DNA of 64,000 nucleotides. Origin: Panorpa germanica. Lineage: Eukaryota; Arthropoda; Insecta; Mecoptera; Panorpidae. The stretch lies in the NCBI GenBank assembly GCA_963678705.1, contig OY783219.1, positions 2,790,001 through 2,854,000 on the forward strand, in the 5' to 3' direction. Made by a program: the position numbers and the translations under genes. The notes beneath the pieces were generated by a model. That model saw nothing but the letters and a program-made list of their open reading frames with translations. It had not been told where the DNA came from and did not search any database. This document shows, in pieces, positions 11,787-22,846 of the stretch (the stretch's first letter is position 1; every line of letters begins with the position of its first letter).

Positions 11787-13466
11787 AAAACTTCAATTAG
11801 ATTTGATTTTAATTTCATTGTATTACTTTTCAAATTTCCGAATTTCCAAAATGTTTATAAATTTCAAGTGATTATTGGGAATGTTTTCAAGTAACAGAAG
11901 GCCGGTTGCTGAGCTCATAGTCATCGTGAAAGTTAGTTAACATCGTCAGTAAAGGAAAAATAACAGTAAATCGCTTTGCCGAACTTGTATCAGGTACTGG
12001 ATCGGCTGAACGACTTACTTACTATTTAATTTATTTAATATCAGCTGATTTCTGATTCTGAGTTTTATCACCGACGCCCTGCTACCATGCTGGTAGTTTT
12101 TGTACTGTCGTGGCCTCACATATGTAAACAAACCCAAAAAGGATCGAAGCCAAAGACAACGCGTCAAGTATCAATGCTCTCGCCTACTGTCGTCTATTTA
12201 TTATAATATATTTAATTATTTTAAAGATAACTATGAATAACTTACTTTCAAACCTAGTATAGTATATTTCTCCTTTTTGTAATGCCGGTCTATTTCTAAT
12301 AGAAATCCTATGAAGCATGGGCGCCGAGAGGAGAGGACAAGAGCTATATAAGCAAATACACACAAAAAGATAAAGAAATAACATTTTTATTATTAAAATC
12401 TATGTTTAAATCGCGTCTAGGCTACTTTCCAAATTTGTTCAATATCTTGTCAATGAATTTAGTTTCCTCCTATTCGTTTTTCCTATGCCCCCCCCCCTTT
12501 TTGGGGTACTTCTGCCGGCGCCAATGCGATGAAGTTTTATTAATTTTTCATTTAAAAATTTATTTGTCTTTAAAAAATATGGTAAAAAAAATATATATAT
12601 ATATATTACCATATATATTTCAGTATTGTATAAGAAACTGCTTTCTTTTCATTTTTTTTATACAACTATATCTTATCTACCAACTTAAGAAAACAAACTA
12701 ATCCGTAACACTGCCTTTGGTACTTTTGCATCAGTGTGTCTCTGCTAATATTTGAAATTTATTCTATTTACTAAGTTTTAATTACTCGAAAGGTGGTAAC
12801 ACTGTAACACTGATTTACCTGGTGTTAATGAGTGTAATCAGGTATTTTATTTGTTTTTCCAGTGGGATTTCGCTAATGCTGATGGTAAGCGACAAGCGAT
12901 GTTCCTTCCAACTACTCCTCCACTCCCTACTCCCACTTCCAGCTTCCGTTCGAGTATATTTACAAAAACTTTTCAGTTACTTTTTTTATTCATAAGTTTT
13001 CTTAATAAAAATATAACACAATGTACTGGAACGGAATAAAAAGGATGTGAGATGGGTGGAGAGGAAAAAGGAGGAGAGGGGATGGTAGTATCGTTGCAAG
13101 GAAATGGTTCTTTTCTTTATAACTTCATGAGCAAATTCTATTATGCTTTTCATTATTTACATTTTGTTTAGTTTGTTTATACTGCAAGATAGTGTATGTT
13201 CTTCAGATCTGGGATGTGTGCACAGGGTATTAGATACAATGATGTACAATTTGGAAAGAATTTACGTACACCTACATTATAATACTACTCACTCTGATTA
13301 AGCTATGTTAAGCTAATTTTATATATACGAGTATATATTTATATAAAGTTTATTACACCAAGAATACTGCAGTAGTTGACTGCCCTACGTAAATGCCCAT
13401 ACGACTATCCATTTAAAATTTAATCTGCATATTCTACAAAAAGTTTACGAGTTTAATAGACTAGCA
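11787..13466. other. Unannotated AT-rich stretch, apart from the repeat at 12,403-12,472
   Basis: No gene was recognised. It holds a short (TA)n at about 12,591-12,605. The open frames 12,184-12,384, 12,402-12,701 and 12,851-13,039 show no domain or motif. Confidence 0.5.
12403..12472 (-). repeat. Dispersed coding-like repeat C, copy 1
   Basis: The minus strand is clearly homologous to 44,463-44,530 (plus) and 51,901-51,976 (minus). All three encode something like IDNMLNKFGQQPRRLKF when read in the shared frame, suggesting a piece of an old transposon-encoded protein. The parent family was not recognised. Confidence 0.5.
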
Positions 13467-13620
13467 CAGGAGTAGCGAACCTTTTTGGAGTACAGAATTA
13501 GTAATAAACACTTGCAGATTGCTCTGCCCTTTTCTATTTAGTTCCCATACGAAATAATTTATATCTGGTCACATCTAGGGTTTGGTATTGTGCACGCGTG
13601 CCATAGGTTCGCCACCACTA
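13467..13620. mobile_element. hAT-type MITE
   Basis: The left end reads CAGGAGTAGCGAACCTTTT. The right end, read from outside, is CTAGTGGTGGCGAACCTATG. Both fit the CAGNGGTNGCGAACC-type terminus common to many insect hAT elements. The 154-bp body has no coding capacity, so it would depend on a transposase made elsewhere. The 8-base target duplication expected for hAT elements is not clear in the flanks, which suggests decay. Confidence 0.6.
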
Positions 13621-14410
13621 GACAATATAAAATACTGGCTCGGGTACAAGAGTTATATTACGTAGGCTGGGATAGGCTTAAGAACGAGAAGAAAATGAAC
13701 TGATTGTACATAGATACTATTATAATACATAAGTAAGAAAAGGATAACGATATTATAAATACCCTCAATTTCCACCCAACACCCACCCTCGTCCCTCCCT
13801 CCTGTTCTTAATTACTGTACATAACTTGTGTGAAAGGCATTATAGTCTAAGTACTAAAATCGCAACTACAAAATGTATAAAAAGAGATGTTATATGAATT
13901 ATATATTTATTGTAAGAGTATCAAGTTAATTACACTTCAATTATGGCGTTATTAGATGAACGACGTTCTCTCATATTGTGCTTGTACTGCCACGGGTATT
14001 CTGCTTGAAAATGGCTGAAGAAAATGAGAAAATTTCCATTCTTTCACATCGAAGTAATTATATGTACTTGTTCTTGTTGTACAGGGTGGCTGCGAATTGA
14101 TCAGATAACACATTACACATGTAGCTACACGTTCTCTTCTTCTATTTTTTATATTGAGAGTGTTGTATTTTATATAAATCAATCATGGTACAACATCAGA
14201 CCAAACAGCATCTAAACTTTCACGTCCAAACCTCGGTTAAACAGCTCACATGCTAATATTACTCGTCGCTTTTGTTTCTTACGTTTACCAAGTAATTTAT
14301 GTTGATATATATTTTTTTAAACTTTATTTTATACTGTGTTAATAATTATGTATTATTTACAAAACAATTCACGTTTCTACTGTTATACTTCCGTGCTAGG
14401 ATGACGCATT
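13621..14410. other. Unannotated AT-rich stretch
   Basis: No gene or bounded repeat. The word TACAGGGTGGCTGCGAATTG at about 14,081 resembles a terminal sequence of some arthropod DNA elements, but no partner end was found. Short open frames on both strands at 13,952-14,215 shadow each other. Confidence 0.45.
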
Positions 14411-14795
14411 TACTACCCAGGTAGAAAATGCAACACTGTAAATAGCTTGTAGTAAGCTAGCAAGTGTGTAACTTGTATGACAAGATAATTTTTATATGAA
14501 AAATATAAAATGAACCTTGGAATTTACTTGTGGCGAAGTATAGTTCAAATTACGAGAGTTCGGCGGCGACTCATACTTAAAACAAGTTGTGAGGTATAAA
14601 CTGCTGATATAACTAAAAAGCACTGACTCACTCATTTTTTTTTATAATGTATATAGAAACGAATAATATAAAATTCATTATCCTATTATAGATTTATACA
14701 GCTCTTATAACTTATATTAAATATAAGTCGCCGCCGAACTCTCGTAAACCTAGTAAAGCTTGTAGAGCAAGATAATTTTCAACCTGGGTAGTGGA
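14411..14795. mobile_element. Inverted-repeat element split by a MITE
   Basis: The left end TACTACCCAGGTAGAAAATG and the right end, read from outside, CACTACCCAGGTTGAAAATT form an inverted pair. Inside them GATAATTTT and AGCTTGTAG words recur on both sides. The MITE at 14,541-14,752 lies within, so this is a nested insertion. The outer element has no coding capacity and its class is unknown. Confidence 0.5.
14541..14752. mobile_element. TA-flanked MITE, copy 1 (mariner-like)
   Basis: The left end reads TAGTTCAAATTACGAGAG and continues into GTTCGGCGGCGACT. The right end carries the reverse complement of the same block, with a few bases lost at the tip. A second copy at 44,753-44,966 aligns along its entire length and shows clean TA target duplication, which supports a Tc1/mariner-type origin. 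No transposase is encoded. The TA on the left (14,539-14,540) is present; the right tip is eroded. Confidence 0.75.
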
Positions 14796-14816
14796 AGCTA
14801 TGCGCATATAAAGGCT

Positions 14817-15040
14817 CTTTTACACGATCAGATCAGATTTAGATTCGATTTTAGATTCATTTTATTATATTCAGATATTGAGTAAAATTATTATGACCCA
14901 TAGTATAAAATAATAAGCTTGAAAGCATCTAGATACCCTATCTAGCATGGGTCTCTGATCCAAAGTTCCTTTTGCCCATAGTGTTAATCCGACTCTGTAT
15001 ACAATACACGACATATACATAAATCAATCTGTTCAAAGTA
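14817..15040. other. Unannotated stretch before the splice-signal cassette
   Basis: Holds a segment (14,817-14,875) resembling the flanks of the foldback element at 11,584-11,786. No gene was recognised. Confidence 0.35.
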
Positions 15041-15196
15041 ATTATATTTCTAACATGTTTTTTTTTTTTGTTACAGGTAAGATAATTTCTTCATGACTTT
15101 GTTGCCTTCCTGTATTTACTGAAACGATACTTTATACTTTACTACACTCTGTATCGGGCTCCGACACGTGTAAGTACAATTACTAAATAATTTATT
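15041..15196 (+). other. Recursive-splicing-like cassette, copy 1
   Basis: A run of twelve T (15,058-15,069) leads to GTTACAG ending at 15,076, directly followed by GTAAGATAA from 15,077, so a good 3' splice site abuts a good 5' splice site. A further 5' splice-site-like GTAAGTAC begins at 15,170, giving a possible exon of 93 bases (15,077-15,169). This layout, a zero-length exon with a downstream 5' splice site, matches recursive-splicing exons described in long introns of flies and vertebrates. The first 20 bases of the exon contain a stop codon in each of the three frames. A homologous cassette lies at 45,646-45,763 in the same orientation. Transcription in this direction is not shown, and a chance motif within a dispersed repeat is the main alternative. 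Confidence 0.4.
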
Positions 15197-15351
15197 AGAA
15201 AAACTTTGTTGAACTCGCTCGTTTAGTGAATCGATGTTATTGGTGGGGTTTATTGTAGGTGTATATTATACAGAGTGTTCGGATCTGGGATGTTTTAGTC
15301 GGAGAAATTCGTCGCTTGGGATTTAAATTTTAATTTACGGACGCCATTTTG

Positions 15352-15955
15352 GTAATAAGAATGTATTTAGTTTTTTGTGTTTTTCTTGAAAACGTTAAGG
15401 CTCACAAAAATTTTGTGAAGAGCTTTTTTGTAGGAAATAATATTATCTGCAACTTTTGTTAATAACTTTTTTATGTAACTTTTACAATATGCGAACTAAC
15501 TACATTCAAAATAAATGTATATTTAAGATTGGAACATAAAATGAAAGCAGTATGTATTCAGTTTTTTGAGATTATCTTGAAAACGTTAAGGCTCACAAAA
15601 ATTTTGTAATGAGCTTTTTTGTAGATTATAATATTATCTGCAACTTTTGTAAATAACTTTTTTATGTAACTTTTACAATATGCGAACTAACTATATTCAA
15701 AATAAATAGTAGAAATGTATATTTAAGATTGGAACATAAAATGAAAGCAGTATGTATTCAGTTTTTTGAGATTATCTTAAAAACGTTAAGGCTCACAAAA
15801 ATTTTGTAATGAGCTTTTTTGTAGATTATAATATTATCTGCAACTTTTGTTAATAACTTTTTTATGTAACTTTCACAATATGTGAACTAACTACAATCAA
15901 AATTAAATCTAGAAACGTATATTTAAGATTGAAACATAAAATGAAACCACTTAAG
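15352..15955. repeat. Three tandem copies of a ~191-200 bp unit
   Basis: The phrase AACGTTAAGGCTCACAAAAA begins at 15,391, 15,582 and 15,782, giving periods of 191 and 200 bases. Each unit also contains TTATGTAACTT, CAATATG(C/T)GAACTAACTA and ATATTTAAGATTGRAACATA in order. Copies 2 and 3 are more alike than either is to copy 1. The upstream boundary lies near TACAGAGTGTTCGGATCTGG (15,266), which resembles a DNA-transposon end, so the array may be internal to a larger element. No coding capacity was seen. Confidence 0.85.
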
Positions 15956-16689
15956 TGGGAATGGCTCTATGATCCAAGGTGATGTACTTAAATAATGATA
16001 AAGAAGATTATTATAATATTAATAATAAAATACATTTTTCCTGTAGTTAATCACTATTACTCGTACACCTGTTTTTATCGCAAAACAGGTAGTAAAACCT
16101 GTGGTAATAGTCTATATTCACAGAGTACTGTTATTCTCATTACTTCAGACTAATCCTAAGACATCAAATCTTACTGCAGCTCATCTTATAACAATCTTGA
16201 TTCTCTTAGACACGTTCAGATGGTGTTATGATGACGTCATTACATTTAAGGCCATAAAATACCTCCGGAACAATCTAGAACAACAAGATGGCAAAGCAAA
16301 CATTAAATGTTCCACCGCGCTCGCGATGCAAATCACAGCTCACGCCACGTACCGCTGTGTAGAGATGTGAGTACATATGCACTGGAACTGCCTGTAACTT
16401 AACTTAGTAATCCGGGCTTAATCTTACCCGTAGCAGCGGTTTAGAATCCCATTCGTAGTAGGTACTACGCCGTAGAGAATGCTACGACTACATTTAATTA
16501 CTCTACAAACGTTGATAATGTGATATTGTTACATTTTGCATACCATTTGTTTATTGCCACTGACGTTTAATTATTCTTATTGAGTAATGTATTATAAAGT
16601 ATTATTTCCAGCTACAATTTGTATACTAGTATTTCTAATTAAGTTAATAAATTTTAACAATCTTATTCAATTCATTTTTTTGCATTAAG
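15956..16689. other. Unannotated stretch
   Basis: No gene was recognised. The 89-residue frame at 16,101-16,370 lacks motifs. A CTACG/CGTAG-rich patch (about 16,428-16,495) includes TGCTACGACTA, a word shared with the segment at 26,757. Confidence 0.4.
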
Positions 16690-17145
16690 AACTATCTCTT
16701 GTTTATCTTTCTACCACCTAGTCTTTCTTCTTACTTTCGCTGTCCGTAGTCTTCCTTTCCACTTTCTTTGCAACATCTCCTTCTGACCTATTCGACTTTT
16801 GACTTTCTTCTAATCCTTACTCTAACGTCGATAGTTCAATGTTATTTTTACCAAATTAGTTTATACCTTACAAACTATCATGCTTCATCTCTTTGTCGTT
16901 ATTTTCCTTTCCCTTGCTTCTTCCTCCCGTGCAGGATTTCTATCAGGTCTGCTTCGCTTGCCATTTCTTCTTACTTCTACTCTTAATGTGTTCTAAAGTG
17001 TGTTCTCTTTCATGCTACACAACCTGCATCATTTCTCTTCCTCTGCTCCTCTCTACCATTGCTATCCTTCTTCCTTCACAACACCTTCTTCTAAGTATTA
17101 CTCCCACCTATTGTGTCACTTTTAATTTTAATTCATTTTAGAAGT
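16690..17145 (-). mobile_element. Probable LINE ORF2 remnant
   Basis: A pyrimidine-rich plus strand gives, on the minus strand, Lys/Arg/Glu-rich peptide pieces with stops, as in the other LINE fragments here. No diagnostic motif or 3' tail was found. The overlapping Leu/Ser/Phe-rich plus-strand frames are antisense shadows. Confidence 0.35.
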
Positions 17146-17316
17146 ATGCATATCCCAAGCTGTCTAAACCAAAAACGAAATACTTCGTATATAATAAAAA
17201 AGGGGGTTGCTTGGTTAAATGCAATTTCGTTTCACAAAATCTAATGGGAACTGGTACCCCAAGAGTATGAGCGCTCGATTATCTTTTTATGGGGTGTAAC
17301 ACTTGAAGGTCTAGAC

Positions 17317-17377
17317 CAGTGGTCCCTAGATGACTTGTATAGCCCTCCAGGGTACAATAAAGGGTCATGGGCCACTC
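17317..17377. mobile_element. hAT-like terminal fragment
   Basis: CAGTGGTCCCTAGATGACTT at the left and GGGCCACTCG at the right give a short inverted pair of the CAGTGGT type found at hAT ends. Only about 60 bases lie between, so this is either a very short derivative or a truncated end. No target duplication was seen. Confidence 0.35.
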
Positions 17378-19974
17378 GGAAATTTCGAAACAGAAAAAAT
17401 AAATGAAAATAAAAATGAGAGAGACAGATTTCTATTTGCAATTAAATTCTATCTATCGTATTGGTATCTTATGTGTTGTGGGATATTTATTATGCTGTTT
17501 TTTACTGGTTGTGATAATCTTATTAATAATTAATATAAAGCATACTTTAGCTAGTACTTTATATAAAAAACTAGTTAACTTTCAAATGTAATTAATAATA
17601 CTTACAAGAGAACTCAAGGTCATAAATGTCTGCACGAAATCGTTCCATCGTCGTATCCGTATTACATCGACGAAGAGAAGATATGAGAGTTGGTTAAGCA
17701 TCAAGTAAACGATAATAGATAGGCAATGATAACAATCTAATCAAATAATAAACTCGAGAGTAAAAAGGGTTGTGGATAACCAACCTCCAACCTCCAACCT
17801 CCACCTTCACTTCTCTATGCTTTCACCCTTTGTTCATGCACCTACCCTCATCCCCGTACCTCCATGGCCCATATATTCACCAGGGTGATGTAAATTTGAA
17901 CAAAACAATCCACACTTAAACCGCAAGGGATGAATGTTTGATACAAATGCTGTTTACAGACAATAAATGTATTTCAAACAAAAATACTGAATCGTTTAAT
18001 ATATGTGTATATGTGTGTGTTTGTGTGTGGGCGGAGCTATACAATTTAACATATCAGAAGTGGGATTGTAAATTGTTAATAATTTACGTTTAATTGTTGT
18101 AGATTTGTATGTAATTCCAGAGATGTATTAGTGCAATGATAGTGTAAAAAGTGCGTTTTTATTGAGTGATCATTACACTAGTGTTTAATGTAATTGCTGC
18201 TCAATTATTTATGTTTATTGTAATGTGCTTCATTATTAACTGATTATTAATTCATAGGAATGAATAAAAACGTTATCAAACTATAAACGGGCTAGATAAA
18301 TCCCATGAATAATAATAACACATTATGTAAAGAGCTTAATCTGCCTACCAACAAATTCAAAAATGGTTTCAAGATTCTTTATGTTACTCATTCTTAAAGA
18401 ACCGGCTTGTGAATTTAATTAGAATTACTTGGCATGAATTACAAAATTGCAATTTTCTCTATAAATTAATATGGAATGGTTCCAATATCTTCATTGCAAA
18501 ATATTCAATAACTGTTAAACGCTACGAGCTTTACATAAATAATAATAAAATAATAGCTATAATTTGGACTGATATATCTTATCGTAAAGAAATAAAATGA
18601 AAACACCAAGAATCTTGAAATACTTATTCATCTTTTTGACTTTGTCTATGAATCATCGCTTAGTGTAAAATTAACCTAAAAATTGTATGTAACAAGTAAA
18701 CTTTTTTATGTTGAAGAAACCTAATGGTAGCTGGTAACAATAAATGAATAAAAGAGTGAGTGATGTTTTTGTCTGCCTACAAGTGTTACTGCAGCCTTCA
18801 TTTGTAGAAGATTTCCAGATTAATTTTGCCTGATTCTAATACGGAAGCTAGCGATATGTCATCCCACTTTTTATCTACGTAAATGTGTTATTAAAACAAA
18901 TAACTTTTCTAACACTTATATAAATCTAGTGATTTTAAACGAACACACACATCAGAATGTCTACATAAATATCCTATATATTCTTATGAAGTTAGAACTG
19001 TGTTGCTGTTGCTCCTGCTCCTTCGGCTCCTCCTACGCGCTGTATACGATACGACGCTTTATATATTTTGTTATAAAAGTTAGCAAAGTTTATGACTCAA
19101 CACTTTTAACTTTACGATTTTTAAACTTCGAATCTAGAGCACACATTTATAAAGAAAACTGTCGGGAAATCTGCAGAAGTTATGGTTTATTAATATAGTT
19201 TATACTTAAACATTGAATAGCCCTACAAATATATCGATTATGTTCGATTTAATATGAAGTTAGCTTTACTTTGAAAACAACATTATATTTGTTATATTAT
19301 GTATGTTTCTCAATAAATCGGGAATCGTTTTGTTGATTAAACATTACGTTATGTTACATTAAATATCGTTAATGCAAGTATATTGCAAGTAAACAACATT
19401 AAGTTCAATTTATATCATCCCCCTCCTCTTGGTACGTCATAACGTAATAGATTAATGCAAGAACATTTTTTCACCCTTCGAACTTACATTTACCTGGAAA
19501 TTCGACTAGGTTTTAGGCGTATAAAACATAAGAGCTAAATAATAAGATGAAGGGTATGGTACACAAGGGTGCTGCTGCTGGTGTGGCACCATAATAATTG
19601 AAATATTTTCTACTATATTAAGTTTTTACGATGCCTCTCTTCATAGGGGTTATTTAGAGGGGATGGGGTGGCGTATTAGAGTATACTGGTTTCCATAGCA
19701 TCTGTTTCCTTCATTTGCTTAGATGGTACACGTTTGAAGACATATTCTTTTGTAGTTTGATCTTTATAATTATTAATCTAGCATCCTGGAGCTTTCGTGC
19801 AGTCTGTACTATATTCTATGTGATAAGAAATTTAGTTGCTACTTAAGTGTAGCTATATTAACACTTGCACTGTCTTGATATTTACATCTAAAATCACCCA
19901 CGGTTATATTAAATATGGTGTGCATTTATTTTAATGCATGCTACTACGCCTAATTAAACTTAGAACTAATAACA
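17378..19974. other. Unannotated AT-rich stretch
   Basis: No gene was recognised. Holds three tandem CCAACCT words near 17,779-17,801, a TG-rich microsatellite near 18,002-18,028 and AT-rich unique sequence. Open frames at 17,330-17,591, 18,409-18,600 and 18,929-19,198 have no domain. Confidence 0.5.
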
Positions 19975-20130
19975 TCTCTTTCTTTTTCTCCTCGCGTCAC
20001 TTTTTGTGTCCTACTCTTCTAGTTCACCATCCGAAACTCCATGTTTTTCCTTCTTTTCCTCTCACTATTCTTTCTTCATTCTTGCTCCTTTTATCAGCTT
20101 CTCTATCCTCTTTTTGCTGCTAAACTAAAC
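19975..20130 (-). mobile_element. Possible LINE remnant
   Basis: A pyrimidine-rich plus strand similar in composition to the other minus-strand LINE pieces, lacking motifs. Low confidence; simple polypyrimidine sequence is possible. Confidence 0.25.
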
Positions 20131-20289
20131 GCCAAACTTTTCTTACATTTCACAAGCTGAAACTTGCATTTAACTTTACTTAGAGAGGACAATAGCAAGA
20201 AATAAGAAGGAAAGGAACCCAATAATTAGGAAATGTAGAAAGAATGGACTGAAACATAACGGTTAAGAAATTTCTGAAAAGAAAGCACA

Positions 20290-20550
20290 CAGTGCAAGAG
20301 TGAGACGACCTAGGCAATCCGAAAATCATTCCAAACCCTAAATCCGAATGTGGTGAAGAGGTGGCAGATCCTCACCACATTGTGTGGCAATGTAAAAATA
20401 CAGCAATGGCAAGAAATGGACTCCAAAGGGCGGTGCTACAGACTTTGCAGACGCTTCCTGTTAACACCGCGTTTTTGATTGAGAATCTGAAATTTGTAAC
20501 AGCAGTAGCCATGAATAGATCGTTCTTATTGTCGGAATATAAAGTATAAG
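20290..20550 (+). mobile_element. LINE ORF2 C-terminal zinc-knuckle region
   Basis: The plus strand encodes ECGEEVADPHHIVWQC followed by about 50 residues of mixed helix-like sequence ending LSEYKV and a stop. A Cys, acidic run, His and Cys of this spacing is the familiar end of many insect LINE ORF2 proteins, just after the RNase-H or reverse-transcriptase region. The upstream pair cysteine is absent and no reverse transcriptase is present, so this is a truncated copy. Its zinc-knuckle differs from the CRVCKAEVE form at 54,400, so a different LINE family is likely. Confidence 0.6.
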
Positions 20551-22144
20551 AAGAATTAGAACAATATTAGGGGCGATAAAAGGCTACGTGCCTAGGAAGC
20601 ACGAGAAATTATATAGAAAAAAATGGAAGGTGAAAATGAATGTTGCAAATTGGCAGAGAAAATTTCTATAACATCTATAGCTCTATGATGATGGTATATA
20701 CTTATGTAAATTGAATGTGATATTATGGAGCACCCTATAGTCAGGTACCACGGCAACATTTTCCAATGCACATACGTAATATACGTCATCATTTAATGAA
20801 GATACAATATTCCCCTACACATCACAAAACTAAATTGCAGCGCAATGCATAAAGTCAGAACTCTGTGAAACTTAAAGAGACGTGATGCTGCATCTTGGTC
20901 CCGGTGTCCCGGTATCCCAGTATCCAGCGGCATCCAGAGAACCTAGTCAGGAACCAGCTACTAGTCGACTAGTAGACATCGAGAGGGATGGTGAAGCGTC
21001 GCGACGCGATCGTGAGCACTGGGAGCTAGAGTACATCCCGCTGTTTGCTTCCCATATTGTACATTTTACAATATCTTATTGTTTAGAAGTAAATTAGCTG
21101 GTAGGGAACAAGGTGGAGGGAACAGGGAATAGGGGATGAAACAAGGAACCGAGAAGAGTAAGATTCCCTTGAGACGTTCCACTATATGCAAACTATACCC
21201 GTTTATTATTCCAATATGTGCGGAATGAAGGTGGAACAGGAACAAAACGGGAACTGGTACAGGAGCTGGAGTTTTAGTTACAGTTACACTCGAGTTCTCT
21301 CCTGTTAACTACTTAAAATAATATACAGCTAATGTAGTCTATGTTACAAAGACCTAAATAAACGTTGCACGTATATGCATATACCCAATCAACACACTAT
21401 ACTTGCGCATAAGATATATTTTAAAGGATAACACTGCCTTTGCTATTAAAAAGTACCCTAACTCTAAAACATATTGCAATTGCATTAGAAAAATAAAATT
21501 AACGTCTCTGCTCGCGTTTTCTCTCAAACGAAATCAACGAAATATAATTGTGAAGAAATTTCTACAAGTTTTCTTTAAATTTCTATAGGATTTCATTATT
21601 ACTTTATATTCACTTTTAAGATGCCGTATACATAATTATAACTACAAAACTTAAACATTTGAATCTTCATTAAGGAATAAGTATGAGTCTATCTTTAAAG
21701 TACATACTTAAATTTAATGAAAAATACATTATGTAGCGTTAAAAAATATAGTTTTCCTTATTAGAAAAACTCAACATGTATTTTATCATTTAAATAAGAA
21801 AAATAAGAAAATTGAAAATTGTAATCTTAACGAAAAATGAAAACTCTAATCTTACTGTGTATACCCGCCCATAACCGTTAGGAAAATGTGGAAATGCTTG
21901 TTAGGAAAACGATAGCAAACTGTGGAAAGTTAACATGAGGTTGTACAGATATCGCAGTCTGATCTGTGAGGAACATCTTTATATATTTCCCGGCGGACCG
22001 TCAATACTGGAAAAGGAGCAGATGTAGAGTCCGTTTCTTTCGAATATCACAACATTGGTTCTAAGATTAGGAAGTTATAAACAAACTTATAAAGAATAAT
22101 ATTTAGAAGAAAAGCTCACATATTCTTTTATTATATTTATATAA
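20551..22144. other. Unannotated stretch with a palindrome-rich GC patch
   Basis: No gene was recognised. A GC-richer patch at 20,884-21,045 contains the perfect palindromes CTACTAGTCGACTAGTAG (20,958-20,975) and GCGTCGCGACGC (20,996-21,007). The 71-residue frame at 20,882-21,097 covers that patch but shows no motif. Confidence 0.45.
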
Positions 22145-22365
22145 TTGTTTGCCAATCTACATTAATATTTCTTAAACATTTCATAGAATTTAAACTTAAA
22201 ATTAATCTTAACTGTTCTAGACCTTTCTTTTTCCAAAAGTACTTTCTGCTTCTTCTTCTCTTGATCCTCTCCTTTCATGTTCCTTCCTTCTCACCATTTC
22301 CTGCTTCTCCTTCGATACCCTTTTCCATACCTACCCTGAAAGTAATCTTGCCAGGGCCCATGTCT
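22145..22365 (-). mobile_element. LINE 3' fragment
   Basis: The plus strand shares CCAAAAGTACTTTCTGCTTC and neighbouring words with 2,560-2,600 and 54,075-54,100, so on the minus strand this is the same LINE 3' region. The terminal GCCGAAAGGC stem-loop has been lost by a small deletion. There is no protein-coding capacity left. Confidence 0.6.
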
Positions 22366-22846
22366 ACAATATTATTATTATATTACATAAAAGGAAAACA
22401 ATTATGAATGGAGAAGCCAGTTATATTATAAATTCAATAACCTTGTTTTAAAATCATTGTGCAGCACTGCTCTAGTTGTAAGGATTATACAATGATGATA
22501 CGGCAAGTTATTCTCATTGCTGTTAAGAATTCTGTTCTGCTATCAAAAATAAGACGTTTAGTTAACTTTATGAAAATCAGAGATTTTGGTTTGTTTGATC
22601 AGCCCTAATAATGCACGGTGCTACTTGTAAGTTTTATTATCTTGAGACCTTTACTTATATATAGTTTGAATGCAGCAACTTTAAGATGCCGTGATAAGCA
22701 GATTGTAGAGTTAATGACCCAGTTTGCTATAGCATTATAATTGTTGAAAATAATGCAAAATGTAACGTTGGAGTTATAGAGAATTTAGGGTTATGTTTGC
22801 TCTCAGAATATTCCTGAAAGATCGCACTTCAATACTATCATTATCA
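22366..22846. other. Unannotated AT-rich stretch
   Basis: Unique-looking sequence next to the Helitron-like array. Nothing recognisable was seen. Confidence 0.4.
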
